64,000 nt of DNA from CAZMOK01 sp964567785 (GTDB lineage: Bacteria; Bacteroidota; Bacteroidia; Bacteroidales; JAGOPY01). Of this stretch, positions 8,443 through 16,603 are shown piece after piece. The position numbers and the translations under genes are program-made. Position 1 is the first letter of the stretch; each line of letters starts with the position of its first letter. The notes beneath the pieces were generated by a model, which ran no database searches, was not told the DNA's origin, and saw only the letters and a list, made by a program, of their open reading frames with translations. Where the stretch lies: assembly GCA_964567785.1 (NCBI GenBank), contig CAZMOK010000003.1, positions 25,145-89,144 of the forward strand. Reading direction: 5' to 3'.

Positions 8443-9255
8443 TCAGATTTTTTCTGCGTCCCACTCCCTGAAGATTCTTTGCAATTCCCTGATTCCGTCG
8501 GTTAAAGCAGCAGGGCCGGGCTGGAGGATTATTGCCGAATCAATTTCGTGGATATTGTCATTCCTGATGGCCTCGATCCCTTTCCATCCTTTTCTTTTAA
8601 GTAATGATTTTTTGTTGAACGGTTTACCGCACCAGGAAGCGATGTAAATATCGGGGTTCCTTTCAATGATCTTATTGTCGTTAGTGATTGTACGGCTTTT
8701 AGCGTCAGGATGCCTGGAAAGGTCAGTGAAAACATCATCTCCGCCTGCAGTTGAAATAAGCTCCGAAACCCATTTTATGCAAGAGATCCTTGGTTTGTCC
8801 CACTCTTCAAAATATACCTTTGGTCTTGATTTCAGTATTTTTGATTCCTCCTTTATCTTGTCGAGACCCTGCTTAAGGCTCATGACCAGCTCCAGCGCCT
8901 TTTCTCTTTTTCCCACAAGTGTGCCTGTTACCAGGATAGTGTCCAGGATCTCACCTATTGATCTCTGATTGAAGATCAGAACATTCAGTCCTTTTTTGAT
9001 CAGTTTTGAGGCAAGAGTTGCCTGAACATCTGAAAACCCGATCACCAGATCGGGCTTCATTTTAACTATTTTCTCGATGTCGGCATCAAGAAAAGAAGCC
9101 AGTTTCGGCTTTTCCTTTTTCGCCTCAGGTGGCCTCACCGTATAGATCGTAATACCTGCTATCCTGTCCTCTTCACCTAAAAGATAAAGGGTCTCTGTGG
9201 TTTCCTCGGTGAGGCAGACTATTTTTTCCGGCAATGTGGGAATATAATCTATCAT
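8443..9255 (-). CDS. BtuF-like substrate-binding fold protein without signal peptide
   Basis: 270 residues of the periplasmic-binding-protein type III fold used for cobalamin, haem and ferric siderophores: an N-terminal KIVCLTEETTETLYLLG segment, a VKMKPDLVIG strand, the interdomain helix, and a C-terminal lobe with NPDIYIASW and HEIDSAIILQPG. There is no signal peptide or lipobox at the start, and upstream sequence offers none, so it appears to be cytosolic; no ABC permease or ATPase lies nearby. This matches the 'cobalamin-binding protein' branch of free-standing BtuF relatives. Ligand unknown. Confidence 0.75.
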   Translation of the reverse strand: MIDYIPTLPEKIVCLTEETTETLYLLGEEDRIAGITIYTVRPPEAKKEKPKLASFLDADIEKIVKMKPDLVIGFSDVQATLASKLIKKGLNVLIFNQRSIGEILDTILVTGTLVGKREKALELVMSLKQGLDKIKEESKILKSRPKVYFEEWDKPRISCIKWVSELISTAGGDDVFTDLSRHPDAKSRTITNDNKIIERNPDIYIASWCGKPFNKKSLLKRKGWKGIEAIRNDNIHEIDSAIILQPGPAALTDGIRELQRIFREWDAEKI

Positions 9256-9326
9256 ATTCGTTTTGATTTACTTACAATATAATAATTTTTGATTTACTGC
9301 GAAGTATACCTGAATACTAATAACAA

Positions 9327-9334
9327 TATCTTTG
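9327..9334 (+). promoter_or_regulatory. Bacteroidota -7 box (TATCTTTG)
   Basis: Exact TAnnTTTG match 31 bases before the hypA ATG. Confidence 0.5.
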
Positions 9335-9365
9335 CAACGAAGTTTAACTCCCGGAAGAAATAAAC

Positions 9366-9707
9366 ATGCACGAACTTTCAGTAGCGCACAGTATAGTGGA
9401 AATGGTTGAGGAAAGGGCAAAAGAAGAGGGGGCCGTGAAGGTTACCAGGGTTGAGCTTGAAATAGGCGAAATGGCCGGTATTGAATATGATGCACTTGAA
9501 TTTGCCTGGGATGTTGCCGTTGAACATAGCCTGCTGAACAATTCCGAGCTGGTCATCAGGAAGATCGAAGCGGTTGCAGGGTGCCTTGAATGTGATCACC
9601 GATATCACGTAACCTCAGCTTTCGACCCCTGCCCGAATTGTGGAAGTATCAGGTCAGATATCATTAAAGGCCGGGAATTGAGAGTTTCCTCATTTTTAAT
9701 CGATTGA
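9366..9707 (+). CDS. hypA: Hydrogenase nickel metallochaperone HypA
   Basis: 113 residues, the usual HypA length. The N-terminal MHEL carries the nickel-binding His2. The zinc site is formed by two CxxC pairs, Cys73/Cys76 and Cys89/Cys92. HypA works with HypB to insert nickel into the hydrogenase large subunit, one of which is encoded at the start of this window. The other hyp genes are not in the window; hypA has its own -7 box and is followed by a convergent gene, so it is transcribed alone. Confidence 0.96.
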   Translation: MHELSVAHSIVEMVEERAKEEGAVKVTRVELEIGEMAGIEYDALEFAWDVAVEHSLLNNSELVIRKIEAVAGCLECDHRYHVTSAFDPCPNCGSIRSDIIKGRELRVSSFLID

Positions 9708-9780
9708 TAAAGGTCTGATTGAATCCGGAAACCTTTTGATCAGATAAACTAGTGAGCCCCTGCTTTCTTTGTTTGAGAGG

Positions 9781-11100
9781 TTATTTTTTGCCTGAAAAGT
9801 TCAGGAGAAGTAATCCGCTAACGGCCGAGAGAAATGAAGCAGTGAATATGCCAATCTTGGCAACCTGTATCTGGTGTTCATCAATAAAAGCCAGGTTGGC
9901 AATAAAAATAGACATTGTAAACCCTATCCCGGCCATCAGACCTGCCCCGGTTATCTGTCTCCAGTTTACACCTGCCGGTAATACAGCCAGTTTCAGCTTT
10001 ACCAAGATCCTTGAGAGTATTGTAATACCCAAAACCTTACCTATGAACAGACCAGAGATTATTCCAATGGCAATAGGATTGGAAAGGATATTGAGAATGT
10101 TTTCCTGCAGCCTTACTCCCGCATTGGCCAGGGCAAATAACGGAAGGATAAAATAGGTAACTATAGGGTGGAGTGAATGCTCCAGCCTCTGAAGCGGAGT
10201 ATGTGCATCACCGCACAATTTTTGCATCTTGTTGATAATGTGTGCCTGGTGTTTTGTGAGAAAAGCCTTATTTGCCGGTGCTGCCTTCTTAAAATCATCT
10301 GAAAGCTTGCGCATGTCGTCAATAAGTATTCCCCCCTTAATTTTTGTCCTGACGGGAATTGTCAGGGCAACCAGAACACCTGCGATCGTTGCATGGACCC
10401 CTGAATTGAGAAAAGAAAGCCATACGCCGGCAAAGCCCACAAGAGCATAAAAGGAAGTCCTCCTTATACCCAGTCGGTTGGCGCCGATAAGCAGCGCCAG
10501 AAAAATTGCGGCATTGAGCAGTTCCCCTGTGTTAATGGCATCTGTGTAGAAAAAGGCAATCACCAAAATGGCACCAAGGTCGTCTGCTACAGCAAGTGCG
10601 GTGAGAAAGATCTTGACATTGATATTCACCTTCTTCCCAAGAAGCGACATCAGGCCTACAGCGAATGCAATATCTGTTGCCATCGGGATTCCCCATCCGC
10701 TTAGGTTTTGAGGAATACCCGCGTTGAAGATAGTATAAATGACAGCCGGGAAGAGCATTCCGCCTATTGCAGCAGCAATGGGCAGGCTGGCCTTCCTGGG
10801 GGTTGAAAGCTCACCGTCAACCACTTCCCTTTTGATTTCAAGGCCTATCATGTAAAAGAAGACTGCCATCAGGCCATCGTTTATCCAGTGGTGCAGAGAG
10901 AGTTTCAATTCGTAGTCGGCAATGGAAAAACCTAAATATGTTTTGTGCCACAATTTTTCATATAGCTCGTAATAGCCAGAGTTGGCCCATATCATGGCAA
11001 GTATCGTGGAAAGCAACAGAAGAAGGCCGCCTACGGCCTCTCCCTGGATGAATTTCCTGATATTGAAGCGAGATTGTTTTCCACCGGACTCGGATTTCAT
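9781..11100 (-). CDS. nhaA: Na+/H+ antiporter NhaA
   Basis: 439-residue inner-membrane antiporter exporting sodium in exchange for protons. The ion-binding pair of NhaA is present as Asp173-Asp174 in ALAVADDLGAIL, and ATDIAFAVG supplies the additional essential Asp143. About twelve hydrophobic helices span the protein, with the pH-sensor-like GLEIKREVVDGEL segment early on. Together with the Mrp system at 41.8-47.2 kb this gives the cell two independent sodium-export routes. It stands alone between convergent hypA and a divergent pseudogene. Confidence 0.96.
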   Translation of the reverse strand: MKSESGGKQSRFNIRKFIQGEAVGGLLLLLSTILAMIWANSGYYELYEKLWHKTYLGFSIADYELKLSLHHWINDGLMAVFFYMIGLEIKREVVDGELSTPRKASLPIAAAIGGMLFPAVIYTIFNAGIPQNLSGWGIPMATDIAFAVGLMSLLGKKVNINVKIFLTALAVADDLGAILVIAFFYTDAINTGELLNAAIFLALLIGANRLGIRRTSFYALVGFAGVWLSFLNSGVHATIAGVLVALTIPVRTKIKGGILIDDMRKLSDDFKKAAPANKAFLTKHQAHIINKMQKLCGDAHTPLQRLEHSLHPIVTYFILPLFALANAGVRLQENILNILSNPIAIGIISGLFIGKVLGITILSRILVKLKLAVLPAGVNWRQITGAGLMAGIGFTMSIFIANLAFIDEHQIQVAKIGIFTASFLSAVSGLLLLNFSGKK

Positions 11101-11214
11101 TGCGTTAAATTTAAAGGCGCGAAATTAGAAATTATATCTTTATTCAATATGCTAAATCAGATAAAAATTCAGCAAACAAAGAAATACAAACCTTTGTTTT
11201 GCTAAAAACTAAAT

Positions 11215-11633
11215 ATGGAAATGAACTATAAATTATTTGGAAGAAGCGCCTGAAGGTTTCTGAAGTGTGCCTTGGTTCAATGACTTTTGGCACTGAATGG
11301 GGCTGGGGCTGTGATGAAAAGATCAGCAGGGAAATATTTGAAACCTTTGTGGAAGCAGGAGGCAATTTCATTGATACTGCTAACAGGTATACAGAAGGAA
11401 CCAGCGAAAGAATGCCGGGTGAGTTTATCAGGTCCGACAGGGACAAATACGTTATTGCTACCAAATATACTTTGTTCGGCAGATTAGGTGATGTGAGCCG
11501 GGTGGAACTGGGCTTCCCGCATGAATTCTTGAATAATCAGCGCATCCGTGACGTCATCTTTGGAGTAACTTATGATAAAATGAAATTTCAATTAGCTTCG
11601 ATGAATTCCGAGGCATTCATGATAGTGGCGTAA
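11215..11633 (+). pseudogene. Aldo/keto reductase pseudogene: frameshift plus internal deletion
   Basis: The ATG at 11215 starts an aldo/keto reductase (MEMNYKLFGRS...), but one base appears to be missing near 11244-11247 (AGCGCCTGA where AGC GGC CTG is expected), giving an early stop. The shifted frame continues with VCLGSMTFGTEWGWG and GGNFIDTANRYTEG, the cofactor strand and catalytic-Asp/Tyr region, up to IATKYTLF near 11475. It then jumps straight to VSRVELGFPHEFL, a motif from the extreme C-terminus of the family. Roughly 200 or more central residues, including the catalytic Lys and His, are gone. The remnant runs to 11633 and overlaps the end of the convergent isochorismatase gene. Confidence 0.85.
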
Positions 11634-12163
11634 CTTCCCTTAAGGGTGCTGAGAGTTGAATAGTGGACATCATCCCAGTTTATTGTCTTGTCGCCATATT
11701 TCAAATTCCTTGTAGTACAGGCATCTGAAATCACAGTGCACCTGAACCCTTTGTCTGCAGCAGCACGCGTAGTGGCTTCCACACACATATGGGTCTGCAT
11801 ACCTGCAATGACGACCTCTTTGATGTTGTTCTTCCTCAAATACTCAAGTAAGCCGGTATCCCTGAAACTATTTGCGAAATCCTTTGAGAAAACTTTTTCT
11901 CCTTCCTCAGGAGCCACAGTCTGGTGAATATTCCCCCCTGGTTCATAATTATGCCTTACATGGATAACGGGACCTCCGTTCTTCCTGAAATGTTCAAGTA
12001 CCTTAAAGGCATTGTCAGCAGCTTTTTCCGGATTGACCAGCTCTGCATCACCGCCGGGAAAATAAAAGTCCTGAATATCGATAATTATCAGTGCCCTTTC
12101 TTTTTGAGAATAGGAAACCAGGCTGAGGGCAATTAATGAAAAGGTAAGCAGTAATGTTCTCAT
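11588..12163 (-). CDS. Secreted isochorismatase-family hydrolase
   Basis: 191 residues with an N-terminal signal peptide (MRTLLLTFSLIALSLVSYSQ), so the enzyme is periplasmic or surface-located, unusual for this mainly cytosolic family. The catalytic triad is visible: Asp29 (IIDIQD), Lys94 (FSKDFANSF) and Cys127 (MCVEATTR). Members hydrolyse isochorismate, nicotinamide or related amides; the substrate here is unknown. It stands alone; its 3' end overlaps the aldo-keto reductase remnant. Confidence 0.88.
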   Translation of the reverse strand: MRTLLLTFSLIALSLVSYSQKERALIIIDIQDFYFPGGDAELVNPEKAADNAFKVLEHFRKNGGPVIHVRHNYEPGGNIHQTVAPEEGEKVFSKDFANSFRDTGLLEYLRKNNIKEVVIAGMQTHMCVEATTRAAADKGFRCTVISDACTTRNLKYGDKTINWDDVHYSTLSTLKGSYATIMNASEFIEAN

Positions 12164-12266
12164 AACAGTATCATGTGTTTTGCCTGTTAAACAGTTTAAA
12201 TTGTTTTTTTGTTAAGCGCATGGGTAATTTAAGCACCGAAACTGACAAATTTATAGAATCAATCCT

Positions 12267-12274
12267 TATCTTTG
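12267..12274 (+). promoter_or_regulatory. Bacteroidota -7 box (TATCTTTG)
   Basis: Exact TAnnTTTG match 25 bases before the ATG at 12300. Confidence 0.5.
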
Positions 12275-12299
12275 GTTGCAATCAAAAATTAGCAAACCA

Positions 12300-12977
12300 A
12301 TGGAACCGTCCGGCCCTGATTTTATTGAGAAACCGCAACCCACTGTTGGTGGCGCCTATGAACATTCATTTGATACCATGAAAAAAAGCTTTATCGAGCT
12401 TTTACTGATCATCATTATTTCAGCTATTTTATTCCTACCCCTCGGTATTTTTGAGGCCGCAATGGAATCATCGGGTGATGTTTCCTGGCAGGCAGGCCTT
12501 TTCAATTTTTTCTATGGTATCCTCATCGGGATACCTCTTGAATTTGGTGTTGCATGGGCTTTCCTGAAAGCGGTGAGGGGAGAGAAGGTTGAGATCAGGG
12601 ATCTCTTTGTCCCATTCAACAACTGGCTGAACGTTATGGGGGCCGGCATACTTTCGGGCGTTATCATAGGTTTTGGCATACTGCTGCTTATCATACCCGG
12701 GATAATCTTTGCCTGTAAGCTGGCCTTTGTTCCATACCTGGTAATGGACAAAGACATGGAACCGGTTGCAGCTATCAAGAAAAGCTGGGAGATGACCAAC
12801 GGCTATGCAATAACAATTTTCCTGATGTACCTGCTGGCCATACCTGTTGCCATACTCGGGTTCATTCTCCTTATCATTGGAATTATACCTGCTTCTATCT
12901 GGATAGAAGGCGCTTTCGCCTCAATATATGAAGCAGTCCTTAAGAGGCAGCAGCCTGAAATTGCTGAAACTGCCTGA
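12300..12977 (+). CDS. DUF975-like integral membrane protein
   Basis: 225 residues from ATG 12300; a TTG further upstream at 12276 is open but would lie only one base after the -7 box. The N-terminus is a short soluble tail with AYEHSFDTMKKSF, then about five or six hydrophobic helices. GLLLIIPGII-type glycine-proline breaks and the VMDKDMEPVAAIKKSWEMT segment are typical of the membrane-bound glycerophosphodiesterase/DUF975 group. No catalytic domain is attached; function unknown, possibly membrane stress or lipid related. Confidence 0.65.
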   Translation: MEPSGPDFIEKPQPTVGGAYEHSFDTMKKSFIELLLIIIISAILFLPLGIFEAAMESSGDVSWQAGLFNFFYGILIGIPLEFGVAWAFLKAVRGEKVEIRDLFVPFNNWLNVMGAGILSGVIIGFGILLLIIPGIIFACKLAFVPYLVMDKDMEPVAAIKKSWEMTNGYAITIFLMYLLAIPVAILGFILLIIGIIPASIWIEGAFASIYEAVLKRQQPEIAETA

Positions 12978-12985
12978 AAAGGACC

Positions 12986-14647
12986 TTATAATTTAAGAAG
13001 GTAGACCTTATTGAGGCTCTCTCTCCTGGTATCAGGGTTCAGGAATTTCCAGGTGAGGATTTGGACTCTGTAATTATCAAACACTTTTACCGGGTCAGAT
13101 GATACGGAAACCGCGCGCAGTTCCTTAAGCCCCCTCTCATTGGTTATGACCCAGAATTGCTCCTTCAATTCCGTCAACCTTTTTATCTTTCTCGGGTTTG
13201 CCTCCGGAGGGGTGTCACCAAGATAGAAATCAAATGCCGAACTGTGATAGTAAACCTGGTAAATATCTTCATGAGGGATCTCCTTTTCATTGATGTAATC
13301 TGCAATTTTTTCTCCTGCCTGGTATTTCACTAATTCAGGGTAAACATGGATATTTAGGATAAAATTCGCCGTAAATATTGAAAAGAGAGATACCCGGAAC
13401 CACTTCCTGAATGTATGGCCCTCTAATACAAGAAAATAGAATGCAAGGCCCACAAAAAGTATCATCGAAATAAATACCCATATTTCAGTAACAGGAAAGA
13501 TCCACAATGCAAGAAGGGAAGAGGCAACAAGCAGGATCGCTGAAATAAAGTACTGAATTGCACCTGTTATTTTCTGACCGGTTCCGGGGGTTCTGCCGGC
13601 CTTTTTAATAAGGCTGCTTACCTCCGACGCTGTGAAAATGGAAGCATAGGGAAATACAACATATATATAATGAGGTAGCTTGTAGCTCGACCGGGAGAGG
13701 ATCAGGAAAGTGATGAGAAAGGCCGAAACAGTGACGTATTCAGAGACTGCATTCGATTTCAGCCTGGATTTTATCAGTTTTCGGGCTATGATAACAAGGG
13801 CGGCCACTGTTAGCAATGACCAGGGCAGAAACGACCATAAAAAGGTGTGAACAAAGAAAAACGGGCCTGAGCTGTCCTGCCAGTAATTACTTCCGGTGAT
13901 CCTGCCGAAACTTTGTGTCCAGAAAAAGAACTCCAGCCCGTAGGTGCCATATTGCCGGTAAAGGCTCATAAGCATAGGTGTAAGGGTTAGCAGGATGATC
14001 AATATCCCCGCTATCCATTCGGGCCGGAAGATATCTTTCCATCTTTTCCTTATCAGCAGGTCTGAACCAAAACCAATTACCGGTACCATAAGTCCAATAG
14101 GCCCTTTTGCCATCATCGCAAGGCCTATACCCACGAAGGCCAGAATGAAGTTAACCGTCCTTTTGCTTTCAAGGTAGGCAGCAAGCTGCCAGGATGCAAA
14201 TATGACAAAATTGGCAAGCAGCGCATCGGTCCTTACATCATGGTTAATCAGGAACCAGGCCTGGCAAGAGAACAGGAAAATTGCGGCAAGGAATTGAACA
14301 TCATGGTCTTTGTAATATATTGATGCCATCCTGTAGGTTGAGTATACCCCTAAAAGAGTGGCCAGGAAAGTAGGCAGGCGGTAGGCAAATTCAGATAAAC
14401 CAAAGAGGTAGTAGGAGAAAACTGACAACCAGAAAAGAAGTGGCGGTTTATCAAGGTAGCGGTCAATGGCCCTGTTCCTGAAATCAATGAGGTCGCCTGA
14501 TCCAAGCATCTCACGGCTCATTTCTGCATATAGGGATGCATCTATGTCCATGATCCCAATCAGTGCCATACCCGCAATGTAACTAATGGCACCCAGGGAA
14601 AAGATGATTACAGTATTTTGCTTAATTGCCAAACTCAGATTGTACAA
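12986..14647 (-). CDS. GT39-family glycosyltransferase (ArnT/PMT type)
   Basis: 553 residues with about twelve membrane helices. The first periplasmic loop carries DIDASLYAEMSREM and, further on, YLDKPPLLFWL, the acidic and 'KPPL' motifs of lipid-linked sugar transferases such as ArnT and other family-39 enzymes. A soluble periplasmic domain follows the last helices (about 430-553). It would move a sugar from a polyprenyl-phosphate donor to an acceptor on the periplasmic side. No lipid A or arabinose genes lie nearby, so neither donor nor acceptor can be named. Confidence 0.85.
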   Translation of the reverse strand: MYNLSLAIKQNTVIIFSLGAISYIAGMALIGIMDIDASLYAEMSREMLGSGDLIDFRNRAIDRYLDKPPLLFWLSVFSYYLFGLSEFAYRLPTFLATLLGVYSTYRMASIYYKDHDVQFLAAIFLFSCQAWFLINHDVRTDALLANFVIFASWQLAAYLESKRTVNFILAFVGIGLAMMAKGPIGLMVPVIGFGSDLLIRKRWKDIFRPEWIAGILIILLTLTPMLMSLYRQYGTYGLEFFFWTQSFGRITGSNYWQDSSGPFFFVHTFLWSFLPWSLLTVAALVIIARKLIKSRLKSNAVSEYVTVSAFLITFLILSRSSYKLPHYIYVVFPYASIFTASEVSSLIKKAGRTPGTGQKITGAIQYFISAILLVASSLLALWIFPVTEIWVFISMILFVGLAFYFLVLEGHTFRKWFRVSLFSIFTANFILNIHVYPELVKYQAGEKIADYINEKEIPHEDIYQVYYHSSAFDFYLGDTPPEANPRKIKRLTELKEQFWVITNERGLKELRAVSVSSDPVKVFDNYRVQILTWKFLNPDTRRESLNKVYLLKL

Positions 14648-14790
14648 CGGGGATAAAAATACTAAAAGAAGTTATTAAAAAATATTCATGCATCTGTATG
14701 GGGAGGAAAAGATGCTTTTGTTTAAAATACTTCTAAAAAAGTTAAACAATAATTGATTGTTCTTGTTTAGTCTTTGGTTTAAGTAATATT

Positions 14791-15201
14791 ATGATAGTAA
14801 CAGTACACAGAAAAGAGCACTTCAACGCCACACACAGGCTGCACAACCCTAACTGGGATGATGATAAAAATGAAAGTGTTTTTGGTAAATGTAACAATCC
14901 GGAATATCACGGACATAACTATGATCTCATTGTAAGTGTTACCGGTGAAGTAGATAGAGAGACCGGCTATGTAGTGGACATGAAAGTACTTAAAAACTTG
15001 ATCAATAAATATGTTATCGAACGCTTCGATCATAAGAATCTTTACACTGATGTGAAAGATTTCAGCAACTTGAACCCTACGGCTGAGAATATTGCTGTGG
15101 TTATCTGGAATATTCTCAGGACAAAAATCAACGGAAATCATCAACTTAAGATCAAACTTTATGAAACTGAAAGAAACTTTGTTGAATACAGTGGAAATTG
15201 A
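14791..15201 (+). CDS. queD: 6-carboxytetrahydropterin synthase (QueD/PTPS family)
   Basis: 136 residues. Zinc ligands are His15 (HFNATHRL), His40 and His42 (YHGHNY), and Cys34 (FGKCNNP) is the catalytic cysteine region. The enzyme turns dihydroneopterin triphosphate into 6-carboxytetrahydropterin, the second step towards preQ0/queuosine. The final part of the gene overlaps the start of folE by 41 bases in another frame; FolE makes the QueD substrate, so the overlap links two consecutive steps. A weak hairpin followed by T residues (14690-14720) lies upstream, but no preQ1 riboswitch was recognised. Confidence 0.93.
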   Translation: MIVTVHRKEHFNATHRLHNPNWDDDKNESVFGKCNNPEYHGHNYDLIVSVTGEVDRETGYVVDMKVLKNLINKYVIERFDHKNLYTDVKDFSNLNPTAENIAVVIWNILRTKINGNHQLKIKLYETERNFVEYSGN

Positions 15202-15910
15202 AAACCACCCCGGGAAGATAAATGGATTCCATACACCGGGGCATGACGACAACAATGGCCACGATACAATAGGCGACAATCATGCGGCAACTTCTATAGA
15301 AACACCCATGAGGGAAGATGCTTTCAAGATGTCGGATGACGCAAAAGTTGCGATAATAGAAAAACATTTTGAAAAGATTATGAACACCCTGGGGCTGGAT
15401 CTAACCGACGACAGCTTGAAGGGTACTCCCCACAGGGTGGCTAAAATGTACGTGAGGGAAATATTTCATGGCCTGAAGCCGGAGAACAAACCCAGGATTT
15501 CAGTCTTTGATAACAAGTTCAAATATGGTGAAATGCTGGTGGAAAAGAATATTCAGGTTACCTCAACCTGTGAGCACCATTTTTTGCCTGTCATGGGTAA
15601 AGCTCATGTGGCATATGTTTCTTCCGGCAAGGTGATAGGATTGTCGAAGCTGAACAGGATTGTAGATTACTTTGCAAGAAGGCCACAGGTCCAGGAGCGC
15701 ATGACCGTTCAGATTGCTGCAATGTTGAAGGAGGTGCTGGATACGGAGGATGTAGCTGTGCTTATAGATGCCAAACATTACTGTGTTGCCTGTCGTGGAA
15801 TTCAGGATGAAAGCAGCACTACGATCACATCTGAATACGGAGGTAAATTCAAAGATCCTAAGGTGAAAGAAGAATTCCTCAGGTACGTGAATATGGAATT
15901 GAAGATATAA
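15161..15910 (+). CDS. folE: GTP cyclohydrolase I
   Basis: 249 residues from the ATG at 15161, which overlaps queD by 41 bases. The longer open frame begins deep inside queD and is unlikely. A non-conserved, His/Asp-rich N-terminal extension (to about residue 55) precedes the catalytic domain. Zinc ligands lie in STCEHHF (Cys137, His140) and HYCVACRG (Cys208 region); the GLSKLNRIVDYFARRPQVQE signature is present. It converts GTP to dihydroneopterin triphosphate, feeding queD and possibly folate synthesis. Confidence 0.95.
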   Translation: MKLKETLLNTVEIENHPGKINGFHTPGHDDNNGHDTIGDNHAATSIETPMREDAFKMSDDAKVAIIEKHFEKIMNTLGLDLTDDSLKGTPHRVAKMYVREIFHGLKPENKPRISVFDNKFKYGEMLVEKNIQVTSTCEHHFLPVMGKAHVAYVSSGKVIGLSKLNRIVDYFARRPQVQERMTVQIAAMLKEVLDTEDVAVLIDAKHYCVACRGIQDESSTTITSEYGGKFKDPKVKEEFLRYVNMELKI

Positions 15911-15969
15911 ACGCTCTCATAAGGCCGATTAATTTTTGTTAATAGCTTTATGAATTTCGCTTCTAAAAG

Positions 15970-15998
15970 AACCCGGAGTCTTTCCGGGTTTTTTTTAT
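15970..15998 (+). terminator. Terminator after queD-folE
   Basis: Perfect 8-bp stem (15970-15977 with 15983-15990), five-base loop, then a T tract to 15996. Confidence 0.85.
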
Positions 15999-16026
15999 AA
16001 AAAAAGCCGGACTTACTGCCCGGCTT
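15999..16026 (-). terminator. Terminator of the CDGSH gene
   Basis: Stem 16004-16010 with 16020-16026 (7 bp); on the minus strand it is followed by a run of seven T. It lies 20 bases after the minus-strand CDGSH stop and back-to-back with the folE terminator. Confidence 0.8.
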
Positions 16027-16045
16027 CGAATGATTAGTAGTGTTT

Positions 16046-16297
16046 TTACTTTGATTCCTTTTTCATGTGATTGTGGGTGCCATCGCAATATGGCGGATTC
16101 TTTGTTTGCTTGCACATGCATAACCAGACCTCCCCACTGTGTTCCGGTGTGAAAGGCCTTGGTACAAACTCTGTTTTTCTGTGCGAACCATCGCAATAGG
16201 GCTGGCGTGTGGACTCGCCGCAAGCGCACCACCAGTATTCGTCTTCGTTGGTTACCCTTACTGCTCTGGGTTGCAAGTCTGCTGATTTAGGCTTCAT
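16046..16297 (-). CDS. Tandem CDGSH iron-sulfur protein
   Basis: 83 residues with two complete CDGSH-type motifs, CACGESTRQPYCDGSH and CMCKQTKNPPYCDGTH. Each supplies three Cys and one His to a redox-active [2Fe-2S] cluster, so the protein should carry two clusters in one chain, like the MiNT/type III mitoNEET relatives. No membrane anchor is present; cytosolic. Physiological partner unknown. It has its own terminator and is monocistronic. Confidence 0.93.
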   Translation of the reverse strand: MKPKSADLQPRAVRVTNEDEYWWCACGESTRQPYCDGSHRKTEFVPRPFTPEHSGEVWLCMCKQTKNPPYCDGTHNHMKKESK

Positions 16298-16603
16298 CTT
16301 TCTTCCTGTTTTTATCTGGATTTATAATTCTGAACACTTTAAGGCGCCTGATGGTTTAAAAATTATTTAAAGGATTGAATCCTGTATATATTTCTGTCAG
16401 GCTATATTTTAATATTTCGGTTACAAAATTATAAATAATAGGGATAAGGTGCTGTGTGCTTTAAATAAATCTCTTTTTGAAGCTTATTCAGGATGTTCAT
16501 TGATCTGCTCCTGGTGCCGGACGATTCTTCCACCATCCTGTACTGTAGGAAGGATACCAGTTCAGGCTTCATATCAGGATTCAGGTTTGATCTCTCGTAA
16601 AGA
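16298..16603. other. Intergenic stretch, no convincing gene
   Basis: 306 bases between two minus-strand genes. A 47-codon minus-strand frame (16429-16572, starting MKPELVSFLQYRMVEES) is open but shows no recognisable family or start signal. The remainder is AT-rich and holds the CDGSH upstream region. Confidence 0.5.

Noticed and set aside
14690..14722. Hairpin plus T-rich tail upstream of queD as a preQ1 riboswitch or attenuator
   Set aside because: The stem is only six pairs with a 14-base loop, and none of the preQ1 aptamer conserved bases were found.
16429..16572. 47-codon minus-strand frame after the DUF368 gene
   Set aside because: Too short, no recognisable motif, no start signal; could be chance.
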